Shown here piece after piece: positions 14,776 to 22,766 of a stretch of 45,122 nt of DNA (positions within the stretch are counted from its first letter, which is position 1; each line of letters opens with the position of its first letter). The notes under the pieces were generated by a model, which did not search any database, was not told where the DNA came from, and saw only the letters and a program-made list of their open reading frames with translations. Source of the stretch: Clostridium sp. (GTDB taxonomy: Bacteria > Bacillota > Clostridia > Lachnospirales > Lachnospiraceae); the NCBI GenBank assembly GCA_023664605.1, contig JAMPFF010000001.1, positions 189,204 through 234,325 on the forward strand, written 5' to 3'. A program made the translations under genes and the position numbers.

Positions 14776-15438
14776 ATGGTATTAACCAATGAAGATTTGC
14801 TGGCGGTTTCTGGTTTACTGGATGGAAAGCTGCAGCCGATGCAAAACAGCATCGAAGATGTTAAGTCGGACGTGGCGGAACTGAAAGGGGAAGTCATAGA
14901 GCTAAAGAGCAGAGTATCTGCGCTTGAAGTCAGAATGTCAAGTCTTGAAGCCAGAATGTCAAGTCTTGAGGACAGAATATTAATTCTTAGAGGCGAAGTC
15001 GCAGACCTGAAAGCTGAAGTTGCAGAACTCAAGAGCGATATGACGCAACTGAAAGCTGAAGTTGCAGAACTCAAGAGCGATATGACGCAACTGAAAGGTG
15101 AGACTGCAGAACTCAAGAGCGATATGACGCAACTGAAAGGTGAGACTGCAGAATTCAAGAGCGATATGACGCAACTGAAAGGTGAGACTGCAGAACTCAA
15201 AGGCAGTATGACGCAGCTACAGGATAACGTCATGGAACTTGAGCGGAAAGTCACAATCACTAATCTGGAAATTGAGAACCGTATCAGACCACAGATTCAA
15301 CTGCTGGCGGAGAATTATGTTCCGGCTGCCAAGCGGTATGAGAGAGCGTCTTCTTATATGGAAGAAATGCGTTCTGATATTGACGTTATGAAAAAAGTTA
15401 TTACGGAACATTCTGAAACACTTCAAAGATTAGCATAA
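14776..15438 (+). CDS. Repetitive coiled-coil protein
   Basis: This 220-residue soluble protein starts at ATG 14776 behind AAAGGAGG. An ATG at 14713 in frame lies in the promoter and is rejected. Residues about 23-165 are continuous heptads, with two 7-residue repeats (RMSSLEA/RMSSLED) and five 14-residue repeats of the type KAEVAELKSDMTQL. The C-terminal 50 residues (RYERASSYMEEMRSDIDVMKK) are non-repetitive helix. No membrane segment or signal is present. It probably forms a long rod-like oligomer. Related proteins of Clostridia are uncharacterised, and I cannot assign a function. Confidence 0.8.
   Translation: MVLTNEDLLAVSGLLDGKLQPMQNSIEDVKSDVAELKGEVIELKSRVSALEVRMSSLEARMSSLEDRILILRGEVADLKAEVAELKSDMTQLKAEVAELKSDMTQLKGETAELKSDMTQLKGETAEFKSDMTQLKGETAELKGSMTQLQDNVMELERKVTITNLEIENRIRPQIQLLAENYVPAAKRYERASSYMEEMRSDIDVMKKVITEHSETLQRLA
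15010..15219 (+). repeat. Five 42-bp tandem repeats within the coiled-coil gene
   Basis: Units begin at 15010, 15052, 15094, 15136 and 15178, each 42 bp (14 residues, two heptads). Units 1-2 carry GCTGAAGTT and units 3-5 carry GGTGAGACT at the same place. Neighbouring units are almost identical in DNA, a sign of recent expansion and of a locus prone to changes in copy number without loss of frame. Confidence 0.92.
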
Positions 15439-15671
15439 CAGGCGGCTTGTATTATCTTATTTTGGAAATTATTTATTGATTTCCGGTCATTGGCAGTATT
15501 TATTCCATATTTAATTATTATTTTATATACTTTTGCAATCCGGCTGAATAAAAGCAAGAAAAGTCGAGCAGAATTTGTGCGAAAAGTGATAAAGTAAATA
15601 GGAAAGATGAAACATAACAAAGGTTATGAAAAGGTGGAAGTGTACAGATTAAACAGGCAGAGGGATGGCGG

Positions 15672-16559
15672 ATGAGAGAGCGGATTGAAGCGGTACAGCG
15701 TATGCAGGATTATATTATGCAAAATATTTTCCATAAAATAACGCTTGCAGACCTTGCACGGGTTTCCCTGTTTTCGCCATGGCATGCACATCGTTTGTTT
15801 AAATATTATACGGGAATAACGCCCGCAGAATATATCAGGCGTCTTAGACTTTCAAAATCCGTATTAAAATTGCGGGATGAGGGATGTCAGGTGATAGAAG
15901 CGGCAATGATGTGCGGTTTTGACAGTGTGGACGGATATCAAAGGGCTTTCCGGCGTGAATTTGGCTGTAATCCGTATGAGTATCTGCGCCGACCCGTTCC
16001 TCTGTATCTGTTTCTTCCTTACAGAGTAAATCTGCCAAAAACGGAAAGGAATGATAGTGAAATGGAAAAGACAAAAAACATTTTTATTCAGACAGTGGAC
16101 AAGCCGGCAAGAAAAGTCATTATCAAACGGGGAATCAAGGCAACCGGATATTGGGATTATTGCGAAGAGGTGGGATGTGATGTATGGGGACTTTTGACAA
16201 GTATTATATCTATCAGTGGAGAGCCGGTTTGTTTGTTGCTTCCGGAAGCATATAGAGAGGAAGGAACTTCAAAATATGTGCAGGGAGTTGAGGTATCGAT
16301 GGATTATCAGGGGGAGATTCCGTCAGGATTTGATGTGATTGCATTGCCGGCAGCCAGATATCTGATGTTTCAGGGAGAACCTTTCGCGGAAGAAGAGTAT
16401 GGACAGGCAATCGAACAGCTCCAAAACGCAATAGCAGGTTATGACCCGAGCATTCTGGGGTATGTATGGGATGACAGCAATCCACGTATTCAACTGGAAC
16501 CTGTCGGAACAAGAGGATATATTGAATTACTTCCCGTTATATCAAAAAATAGAAATTAA
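15672..16559 (+). CDS. AraC-family regulator with GyrI-like effector-binding domain
   Basis: This 295-residue protein has an N-terminal pair of helix-turn-helix motifs (about 8-108) with the AraC/MarA pattern ITLADLARVSLFSPWHAHRLF, then YIRRLRLSKSVLKL and GFDSVDGYQRAFRREFGCNP. Residues about 140-290 match the GyrI-like small-molecule binding fold (KVIIKRGIKATGYWDYCEE and GYIELLPV at the end). This Rob/SoxS-like arrangement often senses hydrophobic drugs. The next gene, 120 bases downstream on the same strand, is a MATE pump, so drug-induced activation of that pump is a reasonable inference. Confidence 0.92.
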   Translation: MRERIEAVQRMQDYIMQNIFHKITLADLARVSLFSPWHAHRLFKYYTGITPAEYIRRLRLSKSVLKLRDEGCQVIEAAMMCGFDSVDGYQRAFRREFGCNPYEYLRRPVPLYLFLPYRVNLPKTERNDSEMEKTKNIFIQTVDKPARKVIIKRGIKATGYWDYCEEVGCDVWGLLTSIISISGEPVCLLLPEAYREEGTSKYVQGVEVSMDYQGEIPSGFDVIALPAARYLMFQGEPFAEEEYGQAIEQLQNAIAGYDPSILGYVWDDSNPRIQLEPVGTRGYIELLPVISKNRN

Positions 16560-16570
16560 AACAGGATTTA

Positions 16571-16676
16571 ACACACTTCTTTTGCAATAACCGGTTGCAC
16601 TTTTTTTCGATATGGACTATTATCCATGTAGGCAGTGCAAAATAAATTTTTATGCACCGGTGAAAAAGGAGTGTGT
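16571..16676 (+). promoter_or_regulatory. Leader able to sequester the MATE ribosome-binding site
   Basis: ACACACTTCTTTT (16571-16583) is complementary over 13 pairs (one G-U) to AAAAGGAGTGTGT (16664-16676), which contains the Shine-Dalgarno sequence of the MATE gene at 16680. The intervening 80 bases include two smaller hairpins: TGCAA/TTGCA at about 16584-16600, followed by a T-run, and GTGCA/TGCAC at about 16635-16656. The fold would mask the start region. Confidence 0.6.
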
Positions 16677-16679
16677 GTT

Positions 16680-18077
16680 ATGAATACACAAAAACAGAAG
16701 CCGGCCGCGGGGTTATCCCGTGAAGAAAGGATGGCGTCAGCCTCCATCGGCAGTCTGGTGGTAAGTATGGCTGTTCCGTCCATCCTGGCGCAGCTTATTA
16801 ATATTTTATACAGCATTATTGACCGTATTTATATTGGGCATATGGAGGGCGTGGGAGCGGCGGCATTAACCGGCGTGGGCGTTACATTCTGCATTACGGT
16901 CTTTATTTCGGCATTCTCCGCTTTTATCAGCAACGGGGCGGCGCCGCTTGCCGCAATCTGGCTGGGGAAACAGGATAGGGAACATGCGGAGAAAATTCTG
17001 GGGAACAGCGTTACGTTTCTGATTATCTGTACGGCTGCCTTAATGGCATTCTTTTACGCATTTCAAAGACCGTTACTATATATGTTCGGGGCGAGTGATG
17101 TAACGATTGAATATGCGGTTTCCTATATTTCCATTTATTTAATCGGAACGATTTTTGTAGAGCTTGCGCTTGGTTTAAATGCGTTTATCATATGTCAGGG
17201 ACAGTCCAGAACAGCGATGTACTCCGTGCTGATTGGCGCGGTGGCAAATATTGCGTTGGATCCGGTTTTTATTTTTGTATTTGGATTGGGCGTAAAAGGC
17301 GCTGCAATAGCAACTGTTATCTCACAGGCTCTCAGTGCGTTCTGGGTAGTTGGGTTCCTAAGCAGCCGAAAATCTTCCCTGCGTATTAAAGCAAGCTGCA
17401 TGAAGCCGGAAAAAGGCATTGCCTTTAGTATTTTTTCTCTGGGTATTTCCCCTTTTATCATGCGCGCTACCGAAAGCTTTATCAGCATTGTGTTAAATCA
17501 TGGATTACAGGCTTATGGCGGAGATCTGTATGTAGGCTCTCTGACGATTATGCAGAGCGTGATGCAGATTTTTTCTGCGCCGGTAAGCGGTTTTACACAA
17601 GGGATATCACCTGTTATTAGTTATAATTACGGAGCGGGTAATTTTGCCAGAGTCAAGGAAGTTTACCGCTGGATGATTGGCGCGTGTTTTGTTTTCATGC
17701 TGCTGGCAACGGCGTCTACGATGCTGTTCCCGGAATGGTACGCCTCTTTCTTTACGGAGGATGCAGAGCTGATTGCGCTGGTGGGAAAGACGCTGCCGGT
17801 CTTTATGTTCGGTATGTCAATATTTGGTCTGCAGAATGGAATCCAGCCGACGTTTTTGGCTTTGGGGCAGGCTAAGATTTCCCTTTTTATTGCAGTTTTC
17901 AGAAAAATTATTTTATTAATACCACTTGCTATTATATTGCCGCGTTTCTTTGGCGTTATGGGGGTATACTATTCCGAACCGGTTTCCGATATTCTATCTG
18001 CAACGACGGCAAGTGTGTTATTTATATGTAATATCAGGAAAATGCTGTCGAAAGAGGCATTGGCGAAAATTGTATAG
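16680..18077 (+). CDS. MATE family multidrug efflux transporter
   Basis: This 465-residue protein has about 12 membrane segments. Motifs include MAVPSILAQLINILYSIIDR near the N-terminus with IYIGHMEG, and FTQGISPVISYNYGAGNFAR in the second half, typical of the clostridial MATE/MepA-like group. The chosen ATG at 16680 has AAAAGGAG 9-16 bases upstream. An earlier in-frame start at 16635 lies within the leader hairpin. It follows an AraC/GyrI-type regulator and is followed 25 bases later by a lipoprotein gene. The substrate is unknown. Confidence 0.93.
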   Translation: MNTQKQKPAAGLSREERMASASIGSLVVSMAVPSILAQLINILYSIIDRIYIGHMEGVGAAALTGVGVTFCITVFISAFSAFISNGAAPLAAIWLGKQDREHAEKILGNSVTFLIICTAALMAFFYAFQRPLLYMFGASDVTIEYAVSYISIYLIGTIFVELALGLNAFIICQGQSRTAMYSVLIGAVANIALDPVFIFVFGLGVKGAAIATVISQALSAFWVVGFLSSRKSSLRIKASCMKPEKGIAFSIFSLGISPFIMRATESFISIVLNHGLQAYGGDLYVGSLTIMQSVMQIFSAPVSGFTQGISPVISYNYGAGNFARVKEVYRWMIGACFVFMLLATASTMLFPEWYASFFTEDAELIALVGKTLPVFMFGMSIFGLQNGIQPTFLALGQAKISLFIAVFRKIILLIPLAIILPRFFGVMGVYYSEPVSDILSATTASVLFICNIRKMLSKEALAKIV

Positions 18078-18102
18078 GAATAAAATGAAGAGGAGAAAGT
18101 AA

Positions 18103-19026
18103 ATGAAAAAATTAAATGTAAATTTAATCACGTGTGTTATAGCCGCGGCACTCCTGACAGGCTGCGCTGCGCAGGACGGAGAGCCGGAAAACACAGAGAC
18201 TTATACGGAGAAAGATAACTTAAAGCAGGCGGGGCTTGGCGCCATGTCATTGTTGTACGACGATAGTGTGTGGACATATGACGAGGCGCAGGGAACGGAT
18301 GCAAGCATTGTTTTCAGGGATGCCAACAGTTCCATTTTGGGGATTTCCTGTTCTAAAGAGTCTTATTATCAGCATCCGCTGGATATGGTGAATACCTCGA
18401 AGCAGATTTATTCCACTTATGCGGGATATGAAGAGATAGAAGAATCGACGGAAATTACAGTGCAGAACGAGAACTGGTATGAATGGAGTTACCGTTATCA
18501 GGAAGACGGTACGGCAATGGTGGCTTTACAGCGTTTTTATGCCAAAAACTACTATGCCTATACTATTTCTTATATAGCGGAAGAAAAGTCTTATGAATCC
18601 GGTAAAAAAGAAGCGTTAAAAGTCATGAATTCCGTTGTTATGAACGTGCCGGGCAATGAGGAAGCGGAAGCGAAAGCCAGGGAGTTTCTGGTTGGCGAAT
18701 GGGATTTACAGGGCGCGGGATATCTGGTGATGAATGATGACGGCACTTATATATGGTATATGGACAGCAGTAAAAACGAGGACAATATGCACAAGGGAAC
18801 ATATGGCTGCGATGTGGAGAACTCTGCTGTTGGCTTTTCGGAGGGAGGGGGCATCTATTTTGTGTTGTTCCCGGAAGTATTATATGTAGAGGGAAAAGAA
18901 AGCCGGACGGCTAATGCGAAGTATGACTATCTGGTTTCCATGGAGCAGACGGATGACGGCGCATATCAGATGATAAACGGCAGCACGTTTGCGTATTATA
19001 CAATGACAAAAAAGGGAGACAGATAG
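18103..19026 (+). CDS. Lipoprotein of unknown function
   Basis: This 307-residue protein has a signal peptide and lipobox LLTGC (Cys21), so it should be an outer-leaflet lipoprotein. Residues about 40-175 form a mixed alpha/beta region with aromatic residues (YDDSVWTYDE, QRFYAKNYYAYTISY). Residues about 185-305 read as a small beta-barrel (FLVGEWDLQGAGYLVMNDDG), similar in style to lipocalin-like or DUF4923-type domains. I do not recognise a specific family. It has an AGAGGAG ribosome site and follows the MATE gene by 25 bases. Confidence 0.75.
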   Translation: MKKLNVNLITCVIAAALLTGCAAQDGEPENTETYTEKDNLKQAGLGAMSLLYDDSVWTYDEAQGTDASIVFRDANSSILGISCSKESYYQHPLDMVNTSKQIYSTYAGYEEIEESTEITVQNENWYEWSYRYQEDGTAMVALQRFYAKNYYAYTISYIAEEKSYESGKKEALKVMNSVVMNVPGNEEAEAKAREFLVGEWDLQGAGYLVMNDDGTYIWYMDSSKNEDNMHKGTYGCDVENSAVGFSEGGGIYFVLFPEVLYVEGKESRTANAKYDYLVSMEQTDDGAYQMINGSTFAYYTMTKKGDR

Positions 19027-19028
19027 AT

Positions 19029-20276
19029 TTGAGAAAAAAGATATGTATCGGCATAATCATAGCTTTTGCAATATTCTTTCTGGATGTATGTCTGCTGAAA
19101 AACGCTCCTGTTGAAGAATCAGAAAGCCGGGAAACAGAAATTCTGGAAAACGAAACGGAATACCGGGAAAATATTCTGACGGACAGCAGTGTCATTGATT
19201 TGGGAAACCATATCGTGGCATACCGTGCGTCATCTGACATAATAGATATCGGCGGCTATCAAGGTGAGTATCTTGTTATACATGATTTGGCGAGCAATGA
19301 AATACTTTATCTGCCTGATGTTTATGAAGAAGTCTATGACATGGAAATGGAAGGGAATGAAAGCATCTTTATAAGCTATAGTGGTGCGGAAGAAAATAGC
19401 ATACAGGAAGTTCACATTCCTGTTCAATTTCCAATGCAAACGAATACGGTATATGAAATTACGCCAATGGATACGAAGCTGCTGACAGAATTAAAAGGAG
19501 ATATAAAGGCTTGTGTAGAAGAATTACCAAGGCTGATATGGGAAGAAAACGCTGTCTGGGAGGGCAGAACCTATGCGATAACGTTTGAGCAGACAAGCCC
19601 CGTATATCTGAATCCGCATAGTGAAGTATGGGGAAGATATGCAGATTACTGTCTTATGGTCAAAGATGAGGAAGATAATATCATTTCAGAGCAAATCATG
19701 GTCAATTATCCGATATGCTATGAAGAGGTATACTGGTTTACCGATTTTTCAGGGGATGGCTTTCCGGATATTGCTTTTTGTACTGAGTACATACCCTCAA
19801 AAGAAACGTCCGTACATTTGGAGTTTATGATTTGGAATGCAGAGACGGAAGAATATGAAGCAAAACCGCTGCCGGTGCGTTCGATAGGTGAGACCGCATG
19901 GAACAAGACAGTATCGTCCGTTATTTTATTCTATAAGAGAAATGAGCGCACACATATGGGAATGTATTCTTTTCGTGAGGGGGATTGGAAACTGGCAGGC
20001 GAGCTGATACCGGTATATGACGAGGAAAATGTGAATGAAGATAGAGATTTGTTCTGTATCGGATGGAAGGAAATATTTTATGAAAATGGTGAGGCAGTAG
20101 AAGAAAACGGCATCATAAAGGAGGAAAAAACGTATTATACTCCATGGTTCGATGACGAAAGTATCTGGGGACGGGATAATAAAGAAAACGAAAAGTTATA
20201 TCCATCTGACGGGTGGGACATAATCGAAGTCATGATAGGAGAAGACACCACAAACAAGTATGTGAGGGAACAATAA
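19029..20276 (+). CDS. Membrane-anchored extracellular protein of unknown function
   Basis: The TTG at 19029 follows the previous stop by 2 bases, with GGGAG about 12 bases upstream. The 415-residue protein begins with a hydrophobic stretch (IGIIIAFAIFFLDVCL, residues 7-22) that could be an uncleaved signal anchor. An acidic Glu-rich segment follows (about 28-45). Residues about 235-250 contain FTDFSGDGFPDIAF, a calcium-binding-loop-like motif found in VCBS/FG-GAP repeats. The rest is beta-rich. The function is not known. It is probably co-transcribed with the lipoprotein and the antiporter downstream. Confidence 0.7.
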   Translation: MRKKICIGIIIAFAIFFLDVCLLKNAPVEESESRETEILENETEYRENILTDSSVIDLGNHIVAYRASSDIIDIGGYQGEYLVIHDLASNEILYLPDVYEEVYDMEMEGNESIFISYSGAEENSIQEVHIPVQFPMQTNTVYEITPMDTKLLTELKGDIKACVEELPRLIWEENAVWEGRTYAITFEQTSPVYLNPHSEVWGRYADYCLMVKDEEDNIISEQIMVNYPICYEEVYWFTDFSGDGFPDIAFCTEYIPSKETSVHLEFMIWNAETEEYEAKPLPVRSIGETAWNKTVSSVILFYKRNERTHMGMYSFREGDWKLAGELIPVYDEENVNEDRDLFCIGWKEIFYENGEAVEENGIIKEEKTYYTPWFDDESIWGRDNKENEKLYPSDGWDIIEVMIGEDTTNKYVREQ

Positions 20277-20300
20277 GTAAATATTTAAGGAGAACGTAAA

Positions 20301-21242
20301 ATGGATATCTTGATTCAATTATTACTTCTGGTACTGGGATTTGTCATGCTGGTAAAGGGCGCCGATTGGTTTGTGGAGGGCGCAAGTAAGGTGGCGGAAC
20401 GGTTTGGCATTCCGCAGCTGGTCATCGGCTTGACGATTGTCGCAATGGGAACATCGCTTCCCGAAGCGGCAGTTTCCACCTCGGCGGCGTTAAAAGGCAG
20501 CGCGGAAATTACGATTGGCAATGTAGTGGGCAGCAATATTATGAATATCCTTTTGATTTTAGGAATAACATCCGTTATATCACCGCTTGCGGTACAGCTT
20601 TCCACTGTCAGATATGAGATACCAATAGTAATCGGCATCTCCGTATTGTTAGCCGTACTGGGACTGACCGACGGAAGCGTGGGAAGAGTTGACGGTCTTA
20701 TCCTGCTGGCGGGAATGGTATTGTATCTGCTGTATCTGTTACATATGTCTAAGAAAGGACAGGCAGTAGTGGAAGAAGTGGAAAAGACGGATAAAAAAGA
20801 CAGTCTGCTTAAACTGCTGCTGTTGATTCTTGTAGGCGGCGTTATGATTGTATGGGGAAGCGATATTACTGTAGACGCGGCTACGGCTCTTGCGCGGATT
20901 TTTGGTATGAGTGAGCGGTTAATCGGACTGACGATAGTTGCTTTTGGAACTTCCCTGCCGGAACTTGTCACCTCCGCTACGGCAGCGATGAAAGGAAAGG
21001 CGGATATCGCAGTGGGAAATATTGTAGGAAGCAATGTTTTTAATATCCTTTTTGTAGTAGGCATTGCCGCAGTCATTACGCCCGTCGTATATGCGCCGAA
21101 TTTTTTCATCGACAGCATTGTCTGTATCGCAACTGCGGTTTTACTCTGGCTGTGCGTGCTACGAAAACATAAACTGGAGCGTCACGGCGGCGTTGTCCTG
21201 CTGGTATGCTATGCGGGTTACTTTGTCTACCTGATGCGTTAG
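20301..21242 (+). CDS. Calcium/sodium antiporter, YrbG family (CaCA superfamily)
   Basis: This 313-residue membrane protein has about ten helices. Two inverted alpha-repeats are clear: GLTIVAMGTSLPEAAVS with GNVVGSNIMNILLILG in the first half, and GLTIVAFGTSLPELVTS with GNIVGSNVFNILFVVG in the second. These carry the acidic and Asn residues that bind ions in the Na+/Ca2+ exchanger superfamily. A short cytoplasmic acidic/basic loop (about 155-172) joins the halves. An AAGGAG site precedes the ATG, 24 bases after the previous gene. Confidence 0.95.
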   Translation: MDILIQLLLLVLGFVMLVKGADWFVEGASKVAERFGIPQLVIGLTIVAMGTSLPEAAVSTSAALKGSAEITIGNVVGSNIMNILLILGITSVISPLAVQLSTVRYEIPIVIGISVLLAVLGLTDGSVGRVDGLILLAGMVLYLLYLLHMSKKGQAVVEEVEKTDKKDSLLKLLLLILVGGVMIVWGSDITVDAATALARIFGMSERLIGLTIVAFGTSLPELVTSATAAMKGKADIAVGNIVGSNVFNILFVVGIAAVITPVVYAPNFFIDSIVCIATAVLLWLCVLRKHKLERHGGVVLLVCYAGYFVYLMR

Positions 21243-21276
21243 CGCGTCAATGCCGCGTGAAGCTTGCGTGATATGC

Positions 21277-21305
21277 TTGCGCTTCATGGATTTATTTGGT
21301 ATAAT
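21277..21305 (+). promoter_or_regulatory. Promoter of the phosphofructokinase gene
   Basis: A perfect -10 TATAAT (21300-21305) lies 17 bases after a weak -35 TTGCGC (21277-21282). The transcript would begin near 21312 with a stable hairpin, CGGTCAG (21317-21323) and CTGACCG (21332-21338), in its 5' leader. The function of that hairpin is unknown. Confidence 0.65.
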
Positions 21306-21377
21306 CTTATAAGGTTCGGTCAGGCTGTAATCTGACCGGGATAAGCAGAAAACAAAGAAAATAAAGGAGATGTAACA

Positions 21378-22607
21378 ATGAAAGGAAATATTGTTGTCGG
21401 TCAGTCCGGCGGTCCTACAGCCGTTATTAACTCTTCCGTAGCAGGCGTTTACGCTGCGGCGAAGAAACTGGGTGTGAAGAAGATTTATGGTATGGTTCAT
21501 GGTATTGAAGGCTTTTTACAGGATAGAATGATTGACCTTGGCGAATATCTGGATGATGAAACAGGCATTGAACTGTTGAAAAGAACACCGTCCGCATTTT
21601 TAGGCTCCTGCCGTTTTAAAATGCCTAAAATAGAGGGTCATGAGGATGTATACGAGAAAATATTTGAAATTATGGAAAAGCACGACATTGAATGCCTGTT
21701 CTATGCGGGTGGTAATGATTCCATGGATACGGTAAAGATGCTTTCCGATTATGCGGCGGCGCACAATAAATCACAGAGATTCATGGGCGTACCGAAGACG
21801 ATTGATAACGACCTTCCGATTACAGACCACTGCCCCGGCTATGGTTCCGCGGCAAAATATATTGCCACCAGCATGAAAGAGATTATTCGTGACAATGAGT
21901 CTTTCGGCGCACAGAAACCGACTATTTGTATCGTAGAGATTATGGGTAGAAACGCGGGCTGGCTGACGGCGGCGGCGGCTTTGTCCAAAGGGGATGACTG
22001 TAACGGACCGGATGCGATTTATCTGCCGGAGAAAGTATTTGATATGGACAAGTTTGTAGCGGACGTAAAGAAGCTGGCGGCAGAGAAATCCTCCGTTGTC
22101 ATTGCGGTATCCGAGGGAGTAAAGATTGCGGACGGACGTTATGTCTGCGAGCTTGGCAAAGAAGTAGCGGTAGATGCGTTCGGACATAAGCAGATGTCAG
22201 GAACGGCTGTTATGTTAGCAAATAAAATTGCGGAAGAAACCGGCTTAAAGACCCGTGCGATTGAATTTTCAACCTTGCAGCGTGCGGCGACGCATTTAGC
22301 TTCCTTAACGGATATCAACGAAGCGTTCCAGGTTGGCTTTGACGCGGTAAAAGCTGCCGAGGACGGCAAGACCGGTATGATGATTACGCTTAATAGAAAC
22401 GGCGAGGAACCGTATCAGTGCGGCACAAGCGCATATGATATCCACGCGATTGCCAATGTGGAAAGAAAAGTTCCCGATGAGTGGATTACGGCGGATAATA
22501 AAGGCTTGAACGACGGTTATGAGAAATATGCAAGACCGCTTATCATGGGAGAATTACAGCCGTTATTTGTTAATGGACTGCCGCGGCATCTTGTACGCAA
22601 AGGTTAA
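21378..22607 (+). CDS. pfp: 6-phosphofructokinase, probably PPi-dependent
   Basis: This 409-residue protein carries the PFK fold: VVGQSGGPTAVINSS at the N-terminus, YAGGNDSMDT (110-118) and GVPKTIDNDLPITDHCPGYG (137-156). In ATP-type enzymes the matching positions read GGDGS and PGTIDND. Here an Asp in GGND and a Lys in PKTIDND fit the PPi-dependent type, which reversibly phosphorylates fructose 6-phosphate. The usual first Asp of GGDD is Asn. It has its own promoter and terminator, and an AAAGGAGA ribosome site. The PPi-dependence is inferred from these two residues. Confidence 0.88.
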   Translation: MKGNIVVGQSGGPTAVINSSVAGVYAAAKKLGVKKIYGMVHGIEGFLQDRMIDLGEYLDDETGIELLKRTPSAFLGSCRFKMPKIEGHEDVYEKIFEIMEKHDIECLFYAGGNDSMDTVKMLSDYAAAHNKSQRFMGVPKTIDNDLPITDHCPGYGSAAKYIATSMKEIIRDNESFGAQKPTICIVEIMGRNAGWLTAAAALSKGDDCNGPDAIYLPEKVFDMDKFVADVKKLAAEKSSVVIAVSEGVKIADGRYVCELGKEVAVDAFGHKQMSGTAVMLANKIAEETGLKTRAIEFSTLQRAATHLASLTDINEAFQVGFDAVKAAEDGKTGMMITLNRNGEEPYQCGTSAYDIHAIANVERKVPDEWITADNKGLNDGYEKYARPLIMGELQPLFVNGLPRHLVRKG

Positions 22608-22645
22608 GTTTTATAGGTTCGTAAATGTTGCAGTATGAAATTAAG

Positions 22646-22676
22646 AGGCTGAATCAATTAGAGGTTCAGCCTTTTT
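22646..22676 (+). terminator. Rho-independent terminator after the phosphofructokinase gene
   Basis: AGGCTGAA (22646-22653) pairs with TTCAGCCT (22665-22672), followed by TTTTT. Confidence 0.9.
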
Positions 22677-22718
22677 ACCTTATTAAAGTCCGTCGTCAGA
22701 TGGACGTGGAATCAGAAG

Positions 22719-22737
22719 GCGAACTTGTTCGCTTTTT
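22719..22737 (+). terminator. Second terminator-like hairpin directly before the GH94 gene
   Basis: GCGAA (22719-22723) pairs with TTCGC (22728-22732), followed by TTTTT. It ends about 12 bases before the GGGAGG ribosome site of the next gene. Its tail (CTTTTTACCTTACTAAG) nearly repeats the tail of the first terminator (CTTTTTACCTTATTAAAG). Confidence 0.6.
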
Positions 22738-22766
22738 ACCTTACTAAGAGGGAGGATGGCGTCGGC

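Noticed and set aside
15010-15219. Possible CRISPR or non-coding satellite
   Set aside because: The 42-bp periodicity is in frame and encodes two heptads of a coiled coil.
20315-21118. 267-codon antisense frame opposite the Ca2+/Na+ antiporter
   Set aside because: The plus-strand gene has clear family motifs. The antisense product is Ser/Thr/Ile-rich without any recognisable domain.
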